A model generated the notes under the pieces. It saw nothing but the letters and a program-made list of their open reading frames with translations. It was not told where the DNA came from and searched no databases. 64,000 bases of DNA from Alphaproteobacteria bacterium (lineage in GTDB: Bacteria; Pseudomonadota; Alphaproteobacteria; SHVP01): positions 33,275 to 97,274 of the forward strand of contig VGES01000008.1 of assembly GCA_016869765.1 (NCBI GenBank), in the 5' to 3' direction. Below, one piece after another: positions 1-8,700 of the stretch; position 1 is the first letter of the stretch, and the number at the start of each line of letters is the position of its first letter. The translations under genes were made by a program, and so were the position numbers.

Positions 1-141
1 GCCGGCGCCATACTGAAGGGCGGTCCAAGGGACGAGCGATGGATTCCCGGGCTGGTCGCGACGCTGACGCCACAACGCCAGGATGAAAATCCCGAGAGCG
101 GCAAGAAGTCCGACGACGGTGGCATTGAGCCCGAGTTCCAC
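1..141 (-). CDS. Small membrane protein, cut by the window edge
   Basis: A minus-strand reading frame opens with GTG at 141 and runs off the left edge, so only the first 47 residues are visible. They begin MELGLNATVV and hold one hydrophobic helix at about residues 6-23, followed by basic residues (WRQRR), which suggests an inner-membrane anchor with a cytoplasmic C-terminal part. It starts 14 bases after the stop of the SGNH hydrolase gene on the same strand, so the two are probably co-transcribed. I do not recognise the family. Confidence 0.5.
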   Translation of the reverse strand, partial: MELGLNATVVGLLAALGIFILALWRQRRDQPGNPSLVPWTALQYGAG

Positions 142-155
142 AGGTTAGGGGCTCG

Positions 156-1325
156 TCACGGGGATCGGTTTGCGGACCTCAGGGCGAGCCAGGGCCCGAG
201 GGTGTCGCTGATGATGGTGGCCGCCACCCGGGAACCCGCGTCGGAAAAGTGAAGGCCGTCGTAGGTCTCCTGTTCGGTCCATGGATGGGCTCGCGCGAGG
301 TCGATCAGGATGGCACCCTCGTCCTGCGCGACACGGCGGATGATCTCGTTGAATCGGGCGTGGACGCCAGCGAAGGAGTCCGCGTTGAAACCGCGTTGCT
401 CCAGGCGATCCCGCGCCAAGAGGCCGGGATCTCCGCGTTCTCCGGGCGATCCGATCCACACTTGGGTCATTAGAACCGGATGGACTCGCCAGGCGCGGGC
501 CGTGCCCACGAACTGTCGTACCGCCATTTCGTATTGGTGCTCCCACAGCGCGGACTTCTCCGCTGGGATCGCTGCCTCGGGTACCACAGAGGCGGCGCGT
601 TCCGGGGCCCCACTGCGGTCGTCCTGCCGACGTAACGCGCGCCGTATAGCGCGGTAGGTATGGGGGATGACGGCGTCACGCATGCTGCGGAACGCGGTCT
701 CGATCGGCCGACGAACCGTGCGGACCAGGGCATAGTCGCTGCTCGCATTCCAATACGTTCCATAGGTCGACAGCGTCCCCATATCGTTGACGTTTTCCAT
801 CAACACGACAGCGGTAGGTCGAAGCGCGAGAACCTTGCCCGTGAGCAACAGGTTTGCGTGCATGGTGTTGTTGCCCGATCGGCCGCCGTTCAGTGTGTTG
901 ACTTTGAGGCCCGTCCGTTTGCTCAACAGGGCGGCGGCCTCGGCGGGGAAGCGGTTCGGGGGGGCGACGAACATGCCCTCCGTGGTGGACCCCCCGAGGA
1001 AAACGATCGTCGCGTCCGCGGCCTCATGCCACATTTCGCTTCGGATGAAGCCGTCGCGGTCGGTTACGATTGGATAGAGCGGCAGCGCATTCTCGTCGTG
1101 GGTCGAACGGATCGGCGGCGGGGCGAAGGCGAGACGCGTGCTCGGCCGGTATTCGCGAAGCGCAAGCGTGCGTTCCGCTCCGAACGCCCGCTCTCCGGTC
1201 TGAACGATGTGCGACGCCGGACTCGCCGAAAGGACGATTTCCACGGCCGCGATGGCCGCGACCAAGGCGACCACGATCGTAACGACGACCAGAAGTCCGT
1301 TATGGAGCTTTTTTCTGCGACGCAC
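156..1325 (-). CDS. Membrane-anchored SGNH/GDSL hydrolase family protein
   Basis: Predicted esterase or acyl-transfer-type hydrolase of the SGNH fold. An N-terminal hydrophobic helix follows a basic stretch (RRRKKLHNG), so the catalytic domain is likely exported and tethered. Visible SGNH blocks are FLGGSTTEG (block I with the nucleophilic Ser), GGRSGNNT (block II/III Gly-Asn region), and DGLHFSDAG near the C-terminus, giving the catalytic Asp and His. The GTG at 1325 directly precedes the basic/hydrophobic leader and has a GGAGGAG upstream, although the spacing is long. The frame stays open to a TTG at 1403, giving 415 instead of 389 residues. Divergent from the PrpD gene at 1459. Confidence 0.8.
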   Translation of the reverse strand: MRRRKKLHNGLLVVVTIVVALVAAIAAVEIVLSASPASHIVQTGERAFGAERTLALREYRPSTRLAFAPPPIRSTHDENALPLYPIVTDRDGFIRSEMWHEAADATIVFLGGSTTEGMFVAPPNRFPAEAAALLSKRTGLKVNTLNGGRSGNNTMHANLLLTGKVLALRPTAVVLMENVNDMGTLSTYGTYWNASSDYALVRTVRRPIETAFRSMRDAVIPHTYRAIRRALRRQDDRSGAPERAASVVPEAAIPAEKSALWEHQYEMAVRQFVGTARAWRVHPVLMTQVWIGSPGERGDPGLLARDRLEQRGFNADSFAGVHARFNEIIRRVAQDEGAILIDLARAHPWTEQETYDGLHFSDAGSRVAATIISDTLGPWLALRSANRSP

Positions 1326-1458
1326 CGCTTCCCATCTCCTCCGCGTATGCCACCTCTCACGGACGACCCCGTCGCCTATGGCACGCCCTAGCGATTGCGG
1401 CAAGTCGTTGCTGGCAAGGTGGGGTTGCCACTAGCATCGCCCCAGGGAGGGAACCCGA

Positions 1459-2838
1459 ATGGACGCAAAGGTGGAGACCCTTGATCGCACGCGCGCGCTG
1501 GCCGACTGGTCGATCGGTCTCGGCGAGCAGGACCTGTCGCGCGAGGACAAGATCCAAATCGGTAAGCTGTTGCTCGATCACCTCGGTGTCTGCTACCGGG
1601 GGGCGTTCCTGCCTTGGGGTGGGGCGCTGAAGGATTGGGCGACGGTCTATGCCAGCTCGGGAAAGGCGACGGTCTTTGGTTCAGACCTGAAGGTGGCGCC
1701 CCCGGTTGCCGGCTTGGTCAATGCCTCGTGCGCGCACGGGCTCGAGCACGACGACACGCACGATGAAGGCATGAGCCACCCCGGCGCGATCGTCATGGCT
1801 GTAGCCTTGGCCGTCGGCACGGAGATCGGGGCCTCCGGGCGACAGGTGCTTCCGGCGATCGTCGCCGGATACGAGGTGATGGCCCGGGTCGGCATGGCGT
1901 GTGGTCCCTCGATCATGCATCGCGGCTACCACCCGACCGCCCTCTTTGGCGGTTTTGGTGCGACAACGACCGCGGCCAAGCTCTACGGACTCTCGGCCAA
2001 GCAGTTGGTCGAAGCTTGGGGTCTGATGCTTTCGATGGCCGGCGGGTCGATGCAGTTCAGCCAGGATCCGCACGGCACGGTGGTCAAACGTCTCCACGGC
2101 GGCTACGGCGCTCACAACGGCACTGTCGCGGCGCAGCTGGCGAAACGCGGAATCGCCGGCCCAGCGCAGGCTTTCGATGGCACCTATGGGCTGTGCCGGT
2201 TGTTCTCGGACAAGCCGAACTTCGACAAATTGGTGAGGGCGAAGGGTACACCCTTCGAGATCCACCGCATCAGCTTCAAGCCCTATCCGTCGTGTCGATT
2301 GTTTCACTCGACCATCGACGCGCTACGTTCGGTCACCGATGGCTTCAAGACGACGGCCGAGGTCGAAAAGATTCTGGTCGGTGGCCCGAAGGTGTTCCTG
2401 CATCAGCACATGATGTATCGCCCCGGCTCGATGATGGCGGCGCAATACAGTCTGCCCTATGTCGTCGGTGCCGCGATGGTGGCCGGGCCCTATACCGAAA
2501 ATGCCTTTGCCGAGGGGAACCTGGGCAACGCCGATATCCTGGGCGTTGCCGACAAGGTCGAGGCCATCGAGGACGCCAATCTCGAGAAAGCCTTTCCCGC
2601 GCACTTCGGGAGTTGGGTCGAAGTCACGTTTCGGGGTGGTCGCAAAGCCAAAGCCGAGGTTCTCGACTCCTATGGAACGCCGGCCAACCCGATGTCGATT
2701 GCGGCGTTGACCGAAAAATTCTCGGGGCTCGTGAAGGGCGTCAATGGATCGTTTCCAGTCGAGCGCGTCGTCGCGGCGGCCACCGACATATCGACGCTCG
2801 ATCATGTCGGCACACTCGTCGGACACTTCGGGGGCTGA
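1459..2838 (+). CDS. MmgE/PrpD family protein
   Basis: 459 residues, the normal length of the MmgE/PrpD family (2-methylcitrate dehydratase, cis-aconitate decarboxylase and many uncharacterised members). The all-alpha N-terminal domain holds the family-typical VNASCAHGLEHDDTHDEG (about residues 89-106), and HGGYGAHNG and the SFKPYPSCRLFHSTIDA block lie in the expected order. The ATG at 1459 follows AGGGAGGG at a good distance. The amidase gene begins 2 bases after its stop, so they form a transcription unit. The substrate cannot be read from sequence; it is one of three PrpD homologues in the window. Confidence 0.88.
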   Translation: MDAKVETLDRTRALADWSIGLGEQDLSREDKIQIGKLLLDHLGVCYRGAFLPWGGALKDWATVYASSGKATVFGSDLKVAPPVAGLVNASCAHGLEHDDTHDEGMSHPGAIVMAVALAVGTEIGASGRQVLPAIVAGYEVMARVGMACGPSIMHRGYHPTALFGGFGATTTAAKLYGLSAKQLVEAWGLMLSMAGGSMQFSQDPHGTVVKRLHGGYGAHNGTVAAQLAKRGIAGPAQAFDGTYGLCRLFSDKPNFDKLVRAKGTPFEIHRISFKPYPSCRLFHSTIDALRSVTDGFKTTAEVEKILVGGPKVFLHQHMMYRPGSMMAAQYSLPYVVGAAMVAGPYTENAFAEGNLGNADILGVADKVEAIEDANLEKAFPAHFGSWVEVTFRGGRKAKAEVLDSYGTPANPMSIAALTEKFSGLVKGVNGSFPVERVVAAATDISTLDHVGTLVGHFGG

Positions 2839-2840
2839 GG

Positions 2841-4268
2841 ATGACCGCGTCGCGCCCCACGGTCGCCGCGGCGTTGCCGACGGGTGAGAACCTCGCCTAC
2901 GCGGAAATCTCCGATTTGGCGGCTCTGTATCGCCAACGTCGGCTATCCCCCGTCGACGTGACGCGAGCGACGCTCGACCGCATCGCCGCCTACGACGGGA
3001 CGTTTCACGCCTTTGCCCTGGTCGATCCCGACGCGACCCTGAGCGAGGCCAAACGTGTCGCGTTCGCCATGGAGCGCGCCCAGATCAAGGGTCCGCTCGC
3101 CGGCATTCCGATTGCCGTCAAAGATCTCTGCGACGTGGCGGGTCAGCCGACGGCCGCGGGTACGTTGGTCTGGCGCGATCGCGTTGCGGCTGAGGATTCG
3201 ACCGTCGTTCGTCGACTGCGCGAGGCCGGCGCCATCATCGTCGGGCGAACCCGGATGGCGGAGGCAGCGTCCGGGACCCATCACCCCAAATTGCCGGTGC
3301 CGGTCAACCCATGGAATCGAACGAGGGTCCCCGGCATCTCTTCGTCGGGTTCTGCGGTCGCTTTGGCGGCTGGTTTGTGTGCCGGGGCGATCGGCACGGA
3401 CACCGGCGGATCGATCCGTTTTCCCAGCGCGGCCTGCAATTTGACGGGCGTCAAGCCGACGTTCGGGAGGGTGAGTCGCCGCGGCGTGGCGTTTTACGCG
3501 CCGTCCCTCGATCACGTCGGTCCGATGGCGCGATCGGCGATCGACTGTGCGGCGATGCTGACGGCCATGGCGGGCTTCGATCCGGAAGATCCGGTGAGTC
3601 GAACCGAGGTCGTTCCAGACTACTTTGCGCGGGCGATTCGCCCGGTCGGGGGCGTGAGGATCGGGATCGACGAGCACTATTGCAGCGAGGGCGTGGATCC
3701 GTCGGTTCGCGATGCCGTGCTGGCGAGCGCGGCCGTGTTTGCCGGCGCCGGGGCGGAGATTCGCAGTATTTCGCTGCCAAGCCTCGGCGAGCTGCTGCCG
3801 CGGATCATCGACCTCGCGACGGCGGAAGGCGCGGTCACGCACGCCGATACGTTTCCGGCCCGCGAGACCGAGTACGGCCCGGTGTTGGCGGCGGCGTTGC
3901 ATCGTGGCCGCACGCTCGCGCTCGATCACTATGTCAGGTTGCGGTTGGCGGGAACGATGTTCGCGGGCCGCTTGGCGGCGCTGTTCCGTGACGTCGATCT
4001 CATCCTCTGTCCGTCGTGGCCTGTTCCACCGCCGCCGATCGATCAGTCGCCGGTCGCGGATCCGAAGGGCCTGCGCCTGAAGTTCACCATGCCCTTCAAC
4101 GTCACGGGAAACCCCACGATCTCCATGCCGTGCGGCGTGACGCCCGACGGAATGCCACTCTCGCTCCAGTTGATCGGGCGTCACCTCGAAGAGGAGTTGC
4201 TGTTGCGGGCCGGTTTTGCCTTTCAACAGGCCAGCGACTGGCATCGCCGACTCCCCGACCTGCACTGA
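2841..4268 (+). CDS. Amidase (amidase signature family)
   Basis: 475 residues. Hydrolyses a C-N amide bond with a Ser-cisSer-Lys triad. The sequence shows the catalytic Lys in AVKDLCDVAG (about residue 94), the Gly/Ser-rich signature GISSSGSAVALAAG with the cis-Ser, and the nucleophile region GTDTGGSIRFPSA. The C-terminal GNPTISMPCG block is also typical. ATG at 2841 is preceded by GAGG and lies 2 bases after the PrpD stop. Whether it acts on a carboxamide, an aryl amide or a transamidation substrate is open; linkage to PrpD suggests catabolism. Confidence 0.88.
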   Translation: MTASRPTVAAALPTGENLAYAEISDLAALYRQRRLSPVDVTRATLDRIAAYDGTFHAFALVDPDATLSEAKRVAFAMERAQIKGPLAGIPIAVKDLCDVAGQPTAAGTLVWRDRVAAEDSTVVRRLREAGAIIVGRTRMAEAASGTHHPKLPVPVNPWNRTRVPGISSSGSAVALAAGLCAGAIGTDTGGSIRFPSAACNLTGVKPTFGRVSRRGVAFYAPSLDHVGPMARSAIDCAAMLTAMAGFDPEDPVSRTEVVPDYFARAIRPVGGVRIGIDEHYCSEGVDPSVRDAVLASAAVFAGAGAEIRSISLPSLGELLPRIIDLATAEGAVTHADTFPARETEYGPVLAAALHRGRTLALDHYVRLRLAGTMFAGRLAALFRDVDLILCPSWPVPPPPIDQSPVADPKGLRLKFTMPFNVTGNPTISMPCGVTPDGMPLSLQLIGRHLEEELLLRAGFAFQQASDWHRRLPDLH

Positions 4269-4312
4269 CGGGGAAGTCCGTGCCAGGGCGCTGGAACGCG
4301 GTTAGGATCACC

Positions 4313-4334
4313 GCATCCAGGGGAGGCACGCATT
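4313..4334 (+). promoter_or_regulatory. Ribosome binding site serving a probable ATT start
   Basis: GGGGAGG (4320-4326) lies 5 bases before ATT at 4332. In the paralogous gene at 21582 the same GGGGAGG stands 5 bases before ATG, and the following codons align without gaps into the shared HAVL residues. The only conventional start in this frame, GTG at 4359, is 33 bases from the site and would remove conserved residues. Confidence 0.55.
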
Positions 4335-5492
4335 CCTGATCAACAAACGCGCCACGCCGTGTTGGCAGGGCCCGACCATGACGAGGCTGCTCGCCAAGGG
4401 TTCGTCGGCAATTTGCGTCGCTATGTGATGTCCGACATCTCGGAAGGGAACCGAACGATCTACGAACGCCGTGTCCGGCCGCAGTTCCAGCGCGAACACG
4501 GGCGGGCTCCGAAAGATCGCCACGAGGTTCGCCGAGCGATGGAGCCGCACCCGTACTATCAGGCCTGGGGTTCGATCCTACGTACGACGCAGGAACTGAT
4601 GTGGGATTCGGTGGGGGAATCGGTCGCGCGGCAACTCCCGACCCTGATGGCGCGGGCCAAGGCGTTCGCCGACCGGCCGCGACTCGGTTCGCTGCGGCTC
4701 GATCGCGCACTCGCGATCCCGCGCTATCAGTCGGCAGTCGATATCCACGTAATGCCCGGCTCCTACCACAGCGACTTGGCCCAAGGAGATGTGTTCGCCG
4801 GAGCGCTATACGATCGCGGCCTCTATCTCTATGCCATGGGCGGGTTAGGCCCGTGCAACGAGGATATCGGGGCCGGCGGCTGCGCTTATCTCAAGAAACA
4901 CTTTCCGGATTTCGCCCCCAAACGGATTCTCGATCTCGGGTGCACGATCGGGAATTCGACCCTTGCGTATGCCCAGGCCTATCCCGAGGCCGAAGTGTTC
5001 GGCGTCGACCTGGGAGCGGCCAGTTTGCGTTACGCTCACGCGCGGGCGGAGTCGCTCGGCGTTGCTGCGCACTTTTCCCAGCAGAACGCGGAACGCACGG
5101 ATTTCGAGGAGTGTTCGTTCGACCTTGTGGTCAGTGCCGTCCTACTCCATGAAACCTCGATGGCTGCGTTGCCGCGGATCATCCAGGAGTGCCGTCGACT
5201 CCTGCGGGCGGGCGGCATCATGTGCCACACGGATGTTCCCCAGGTGGAAGGGGATGCCTTCGACCTGTTCATTCCGGATTGGGACACAGAGGGCAACAAC
5301 GAGCCCTTCATGAGCAAGATGCGCGATCTCGATTTTCGACAACTGTTCGAGGCCGCAGGATTTCGACGCCGCTCCTTCTTTTCGGGCTACGTTCCGAACG
5401 AACACCTCAATGCCAAACGACCGGTGACCTTCCGCGGCGGGAGCGGAAAGAAGGGCAAGCCTTGGGCGGTCTACGGCGCCATTGCCGGCTGA
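4332..5492 (+). CDS. SAM-dependent methyltransferase, large N-terminal extension (paralogue 1 of 3)
   Basis: 386 residues from the ATT at 4332, or 377 from GTG at 4359. The C-terminal half is a class I methyltransferase: motif I ILDLGCTIGNSTLAYA, the acidic end of strand beta2 (FGVDLG), and post-motif FDLVVSAVLLHE. The first 190 or so residues are a helical extension holding the paralogue-conserved PYYQAWGSILRTTQE and DIHVMPGSYHSDL. The same architecture occurs twice in tandem at 21582 and 22703. The methyl acceptor is unknown. A two-helix membrane peptide gene follows after 6 bases. ATT is preferred because the ribosome site and paralogue alignment both point to it. Confidence 0.78.
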   Translation: MPDQQTRHAVLAGPDHDEAARQGFVGNLRRYVMSDISEGNRTIYERRVRPQFQREHGRAPKDRHEVRRAMEPHPYYQAWGSILRTTQELMWDSVGESVARQLPTLMARAKAFADRPRLGSLRLDRALAIPRYQSAVDIHVMPGSYHSDLAQGDVFAGALYDRGLYLYAMGGLGPCNEDIGAGGCAYLKKHFPDFAPKRILDLGCTIGNSTLAYAQAYPEAEVFGVDLGAASLRYAHARAESLGVAAHFSQQNAERTDFEECSFDLVVSAVLLHETSMAALPRIIQECRRLLRAGGIMCHTDVPQVEGDAFDLFIPDWDTEGNNEPFMSKMRDLDFRQLFEAAGFRRRSFFSGYVPNEHLNAKRPVTFRGGSGKKGKPWAVYGAIAG

Positions 5493-5498
5493 ACGGCG

Positions 5499-5690
5499 AT
5501 GCGAAGTCTCGCGAAGAAACTCGGATCGCGCTGGGGCGCCTACACGGTGGTCCTTGCTTGGCTTCTCATCATCTCGTCACTCTGGGGCGGTACGCAGCCC
5601 GGGCCAGGGATCGCCATCGCGGTGATCGCAGCGGCGATCCTCACCGTGCTCGTACTGTTCGGCGCCTGGGCGCGCCTGCAGGACGAATAG
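5499..5690 (+). CDS. Small two-helix membrane protein
   Basis: 63 residues with a short basic N-terminus (MRSLAKKLGSRWG) and two hydrophobic segments at about 15-30 and 37-56 separated by a Gly/Pro turn (GGTQPGPG), then a polar tail (RLQDE). It begins 6 bases after the methyltransferase stop and 21 bases before the GST, so it sits inside the operon. Codon use matches its neighbours. I do not recognise the family. Confidence 0.6.
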   Translation: MRSLAKKLGSRWGAYTVVLAWLLIISSLWGGTQPGPGIAIAVIAAAILTVLVLFGAWARLQDE

Positions 5691-5711
5691 CGGTCGACAA
5701 GGAGGAACGCG

Positions 5712-6410
5712 ATGATCGACTTCTACACATGGCCGACACCGAATGGCCGCAAGCCGGCAATTTTCTTCGCCGAGACCGCTCTGGCCCATCGCGTGATCGC
5801 GATCGACATTACGAAGGGCGAGCAATTTCACTCGACCTTCCTAAAGATCAATCCCAACCACAAGATCCCAGCGATCGTCGATCCAGCCGGACCGGAGGGC
5901 CGGCCGTTGGTGCTGTTCGAGTCGGGAACGATCCTCGAATACCTCGCCGAGAAGACCGGCCGGTTCCTGCCGCGCGGCGGTGCCGCGCGCTGGATCGTCA
6001 AGCAGTGGCTGATGTTCCAAATGGCCGGCGTGGGTCCGATGTTCGGGCAGCACGGTCATTTCCATCGCTACGCGCCTGAAAAAATTCCTTATGCGATCGA
6101 ACGATATCGGCGCGAGACCCTACGCCTCTATGACGTGATGAACGCGCGCCTCAAGGACGCCGAGTTCCTGGGCGGCGACTACTCGATCGCCGACATGGCG
6201 ACCTACCCTTGGGCCGTCACCTATGAGCGGCGCGGGATGTCGTTGGACGATTTCCCCCACGTCAAACGCTGGATTGGCGCGATGGCGGCGCGCCCTGCGG
6301 TTGCCCAGGGGATGAGCATTCTCGCCGACAGGGAGGCGCCGCCCGGACCGATCACCGCCGAGCATCGGGCGGCCTATTTCGGCGATCTGCAATACCAGCG
6401 GCGCAGCTGA
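5712..6410 (+). CDS. Glutathione S-transferase family protein
   Basis: 232 residues with the two-domain GST layout. The N-terminal thioredoxin fold reads FYTWPTPNGRKPAIFF, the TPNG(R/H)K motif of nu-class/YfcG-YghU-like enzymes whose Thr and Asn contact glutathione. NPNHKIPAI carries the cis-Pro and FESGTILEYLAEK the gamma-glutamyl contact ESG. The C-terminal helical domain includes DYSIADMATYPW, the usual N-capping box. Members act as disulfide-bond reductases or peroxidases. RBS AAGGAGG precedes the ATG. It lies between the membrane peptide and the DUF3108-like pair. Confidence 0.88.
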   Translation: MIDFYTWPTPNGRKPAIFFAETALAHRVIAIDITKGEQFHSTFLKINPNHKIPAIVDPAGPEGRPLVLFESGTILEYLAEKTGRFLPRGGAARWIVKQWLMFQMAGVGPMFGQHGHFHRYAPEKIPYAIERYRRETLRLYDVMNARLKDAEFLGGDYSIADMATYPWAVTYERRGMSLDDFPHVKRWIGAMAARPAVAQGMSILADREAPPGPITAEHRAAYFGDLQYQRRS

Positions 6411-6426
6411 CCGGAGGAGCACAATT
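6411..6426 (+). promoter_or_regulatory. Ribosome binding site serving a probable ATT start
   Basis: GGAGG (6413-6417) stands 6 bases before ATT at 6424. Translation from that ATT gives (M)SFTIQSGRY, aligning position by position with MSFSVFSGSL of the adjacent paralogue, which uses ATG. The next conventional start, GTG at 6502, would delete 26 conserved residues. Confidence 0.6.
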
Positions 6427-7128
6427 TCGTTCACCATTCAGAGCGGTCGCTATCGCGTAACCGAAGCCGACGGCGCGACGTTCGACTACGAACGGTTCAC
6501 CGTGACGCTGAATCCCGATGGCACACGGACGATGCGGACATTGACGCGATCGCCCAAGGGCGATCTCCTGCGCGACGTCAATCAATTGGACGCGGCCGAC
6601 TGGCGGCCGATCGAAGGCATCGGACGGCTGTTCTACAAGGGTGAGGCGCACGGCACCGTGGTGCGCCGGATCGTCGACAACCAACTGCACTCTTACGTCT
6701 GGAACCAGGGCACGCCGACCGACTACGCCGTGTTTGACGCGCCAGAGAACCTCACGGTTGGGTATCACCCGATCCTCCACGAAGCCTGGAAGATGAACTT
6801 CGTCGACATAGCCTCGTCGGCTTGGCAGGAGGTGCTGACCCACACGGTCTCGAACACGTGGAATGGCCGCTCGCTCGGCCATGGGATGAAATTGAAATCG
6901 TCGGCGCGTTTCGAAGGCATCGAGGACGTAGTGACTCCCGCAGGTCGCTTTCGTTGCGAACGGTTCACGTGGCTTACGCCCTTCGACAAAGAACTGCACA
7001 TCTGGCGCACGGGTCCGCTGCGGATCCTGGTCAAAGAGGTCGTCGCCAAGGGCGACAAGCACGGCACGACGTATGAACTCGCGGAGTTCGCCGAGGAAAA
7101 GGTCCACTGGTCGGCTGAGGAACGTTGA
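6424..7128 (+). CDS. DUF3108-like protein (paralogue 1 of 3)
   Basis: 234 residues from the apparent ATT start. The sequence looks like an all-beta lipocalin-like fold, with alternating hydrophobic residues and repeated Tyr/Trp. Conserved blocks shared with the next gene are YERF, LTRSPKGDLLRD, FKVEWM-like MKMNF equivalents (WKMNFVD), and the late PAGRFRCERF. PAGxFxCxxF before a C-terminal TYELAEF is reminiscent of DUF3108-type proteins. No signal peptide is visible, so a cytoplasmic location is likely. A paralogue starts 2 bases after its stop and a third copy is at 13746. Function unknown. Confidence 0.65.
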   Translation: MSFTIQSGRYRVTEADGATFDYERFTVTLNPDGTRTMRTLTRSPKGDLLRDVNQLDAADWRPIEGIGRLFYKGEAHGTVVRRIVDNQLHSYVWNQGTPTDYAVFDAPENLTVGYHPILHEAWKMNFVDIASSAWQEVLTHTVSNTWNGRSLGHGMKLKSSARFEGIEDVVTPAGRFRCERFTWLTPFDKELHIWRTGPLRILVKEVVAKGDKHGTTYELAEFAEEKVHWSAEER

Positions 7129-7130
7129 TC

Positions 7131-7826
7131 ATGTCGTTTTCGGTGTTCAGCGGATCCCTGCAACTGACCGAGCCGGACGGGCGAACGACCGGCTACGAAC
7201 GGTTTCTCATCACCCACAACCCCGATGGGTCGCGGACGCTGCGAACGCTGACGCGGTCTCCGACGGGCGACCTCCTGCGCGATACCAACCAACTGGTCGG
7301 CCCCGATTGGCAAGCGATCGAGGCGATCGGTCGTCTGTTCGTCAAAGGTCAGTCCCATGGCACGGTCATGCGCCGAATCGAGGGCGGCATGCTCCATTCC
7401 TGGGTCTGGAACCACAGCACCGAAGCCGACTATGCGACGTTTGCGGCCCCGAGAAACTTGCTGCTCGGGTTTCACCCGATTAGCCACGACGCCTGGAAGA
7501 TGAATTTCCTGGATCGTGCCCACAAGGACTGGCAGGACGTCTGGGTCCACACCGTTTCGGTCACTTGGAATGGATCGACCCTGGGACACGGCGAGCTTCG
7601 CCGCTCCCAGGGCCGCTTCGAGGGACTCGAGGACGTGTCGGTTCCGGCCGGGCGCTTCGCATGCGAGCGCTATACCTGGGCATCCCCGTCCGGCTCGGAA
7701 CTCGGAATCTGGCGCACCGGGGATGCCAACGTGCTTGTGAAAATGGTCTCCCTCGGTGGTGCGCGCAAAGGGGCGTTCTACGAGCTCGCCGACTACCGTG
7801 AAGAGCGCGTCAACTGGCGTCCGTAG
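7131..7826 (+). CDS. DUF3108-like protein (paralogue 2 of 3)
   Basis: 231 residues, clearly a tandem duplicate of the preceding gene: LTRSPTGDLLRDTNQL, WKMNFLDRAHKDWQD and VPAGRFACERYTW occur in the same order. The ATG at 7131 has GAGGAA upstream and lies just after the previous stop. Like its partner it has no signal peptide or membrane segment. The 3' end overlaps the convergent dehydratase gene by 17 bases (7810-7826). Function unknown; duplication next to a GST hints at handling of small hydrophobic molecules, but that is only inference. Confidence 0.72.
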   Translation: MSFSVFSGSLQLTEPDGRTTGYERFLITHNPDGSRTLRTLTRSPTGDLLRDTNQLVGPDWQAIEAIGRLFVKGQSHGTVMRRIEGGMLHSWVWNHSTEADYATFAAPRNLLLGFHPISHDAWKMNFLDRAHKDWQDVWVHTVSVTWNGSTLGHGELRRSQGRFEGLEDVSVPAGRFACERYTWASPSGSELGIWRTGDANVLVKMVSLGGARKGAFYELADYREERVNWRP

Positions 7827-8700
7827 AGTCCCACGTCGCCTCGCCGAGCATCGCGACACCCCCCTGAGGGTTCTCCGCCCATAGGTGCCAGCTTCGGGAA
7901 CCATCGCCCTTCGGCGCCCCGTTCAAGGTGAACGGCTGCATGTCGAACAATGGCGAGTGCGCCCGAAAGGCAAACGTCCTGAGTCGTGCCTGCGGAGCCT
8001 CGCGGGCGACGAGGTCCAATAGCAGGGTCGCGATGAGTGGGCCCGTCACGACGAGGCCGGGATAGCCCTCCTCGTTCATCGCATAGGGGCGATCATAGTG
8101 AATGCGATGCGAGTTGAAGGTGAGAGCGGAGTAGCGAAACAACAGGACTGGCCCCGCTTGAATACTGCGCCGCCAGACGGGCTTCGCAGGAGGCATCGGC
8201 GCGCCGGCCTGCAGCTGTTCGACCGTCAGGGCGGCGGACGTTCGCGCACTCGCTTCACGGAACGCGATGTCCACGTCGATACTGAGCGCGACGCCTTCGC
8301 CCGTCGCATAGTCCTCGCGCAACCCGAGAAACACCAGTCGGCCGCTTCGCCCCGCCTTCTCCGAGATGCTGGTGATCGTGCGCGAGCGGGTAACGCGATC
8401 GCCGACGACCAGGGGGCTGTGAAACGTCATCCGCGCGCCGCCGAACATGCGGCGAGGCAGATCGATCGGGGGTAGGAATTCGCCCCGCCGGCCGTGGCCA
8501 TCGGGGCCAACGCTCGACAACGGGGCGCGTTCCAGGAAGTAGAGCCAATGACCGCCCGGCGGAAGCGGCGTTCCGGCAACCGGCCGTGGGTCGGGATGGT
8601 CGAGCGTGACGGCGAGGAGCGCGACCGGTGCCGCGGTGATGACGTCTTCGCGCTCTTCACGCGTTCCTACCCAGTTTGCCCACGCTTGGCCGGTGCTCAT
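7810..8700 (-). CDS. HTD2/mesaconyl-C4-CoA hydratase-like enzyme
   Basis: 296 residues with the double hot-dog organisation of FAS1-like/MaoC dehydratases. The N-terminal half carries LPPGGHWLYFLE and LPRRMFGGARMTFHSPL; the C-terminal half has FRYSALTFNSHRIHYDRPYA, where Asp/His (NSHRIHYD) form the hydratase site. Family members hydrate or dehydrate enoyl- or mesaconyl-type thioesters. ATG at 8700 is chosen because GGAGGAGG stands just upstream; the frame continues to 8835 without a ribosome site. Convergent with the DUF3108-like gene. Fits the acyl-CoA metabolism coded elsewhere in the window. Confidence 0.82.
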   Translation of the reverse strand: MSTGQAWANWVGTREEREDVITAAPVALLAVTLDHPDPRPVAGTPLPPGGHWLYFLERAPLSSVGPDGHGRRGEFLPPIDLPRRMFGGARMTFHSPLVVGDRVTRSRTITSISEKAGRSGRLVFLGLREDYATGEGVALSIDVDIAFREASARTSAALTVEQLQAGAPMPPAKPVWRRSIQAGPVLLFRYSALTFNSHRIHYDRPYAMNEEGYPGLVVTGPLIATLLLDLVAREAPQARLRTFAFRAHSPLFDMQPFTLNGAPKGDGSRSWHLWAENPQGGVAMLGEATWDSTDAS

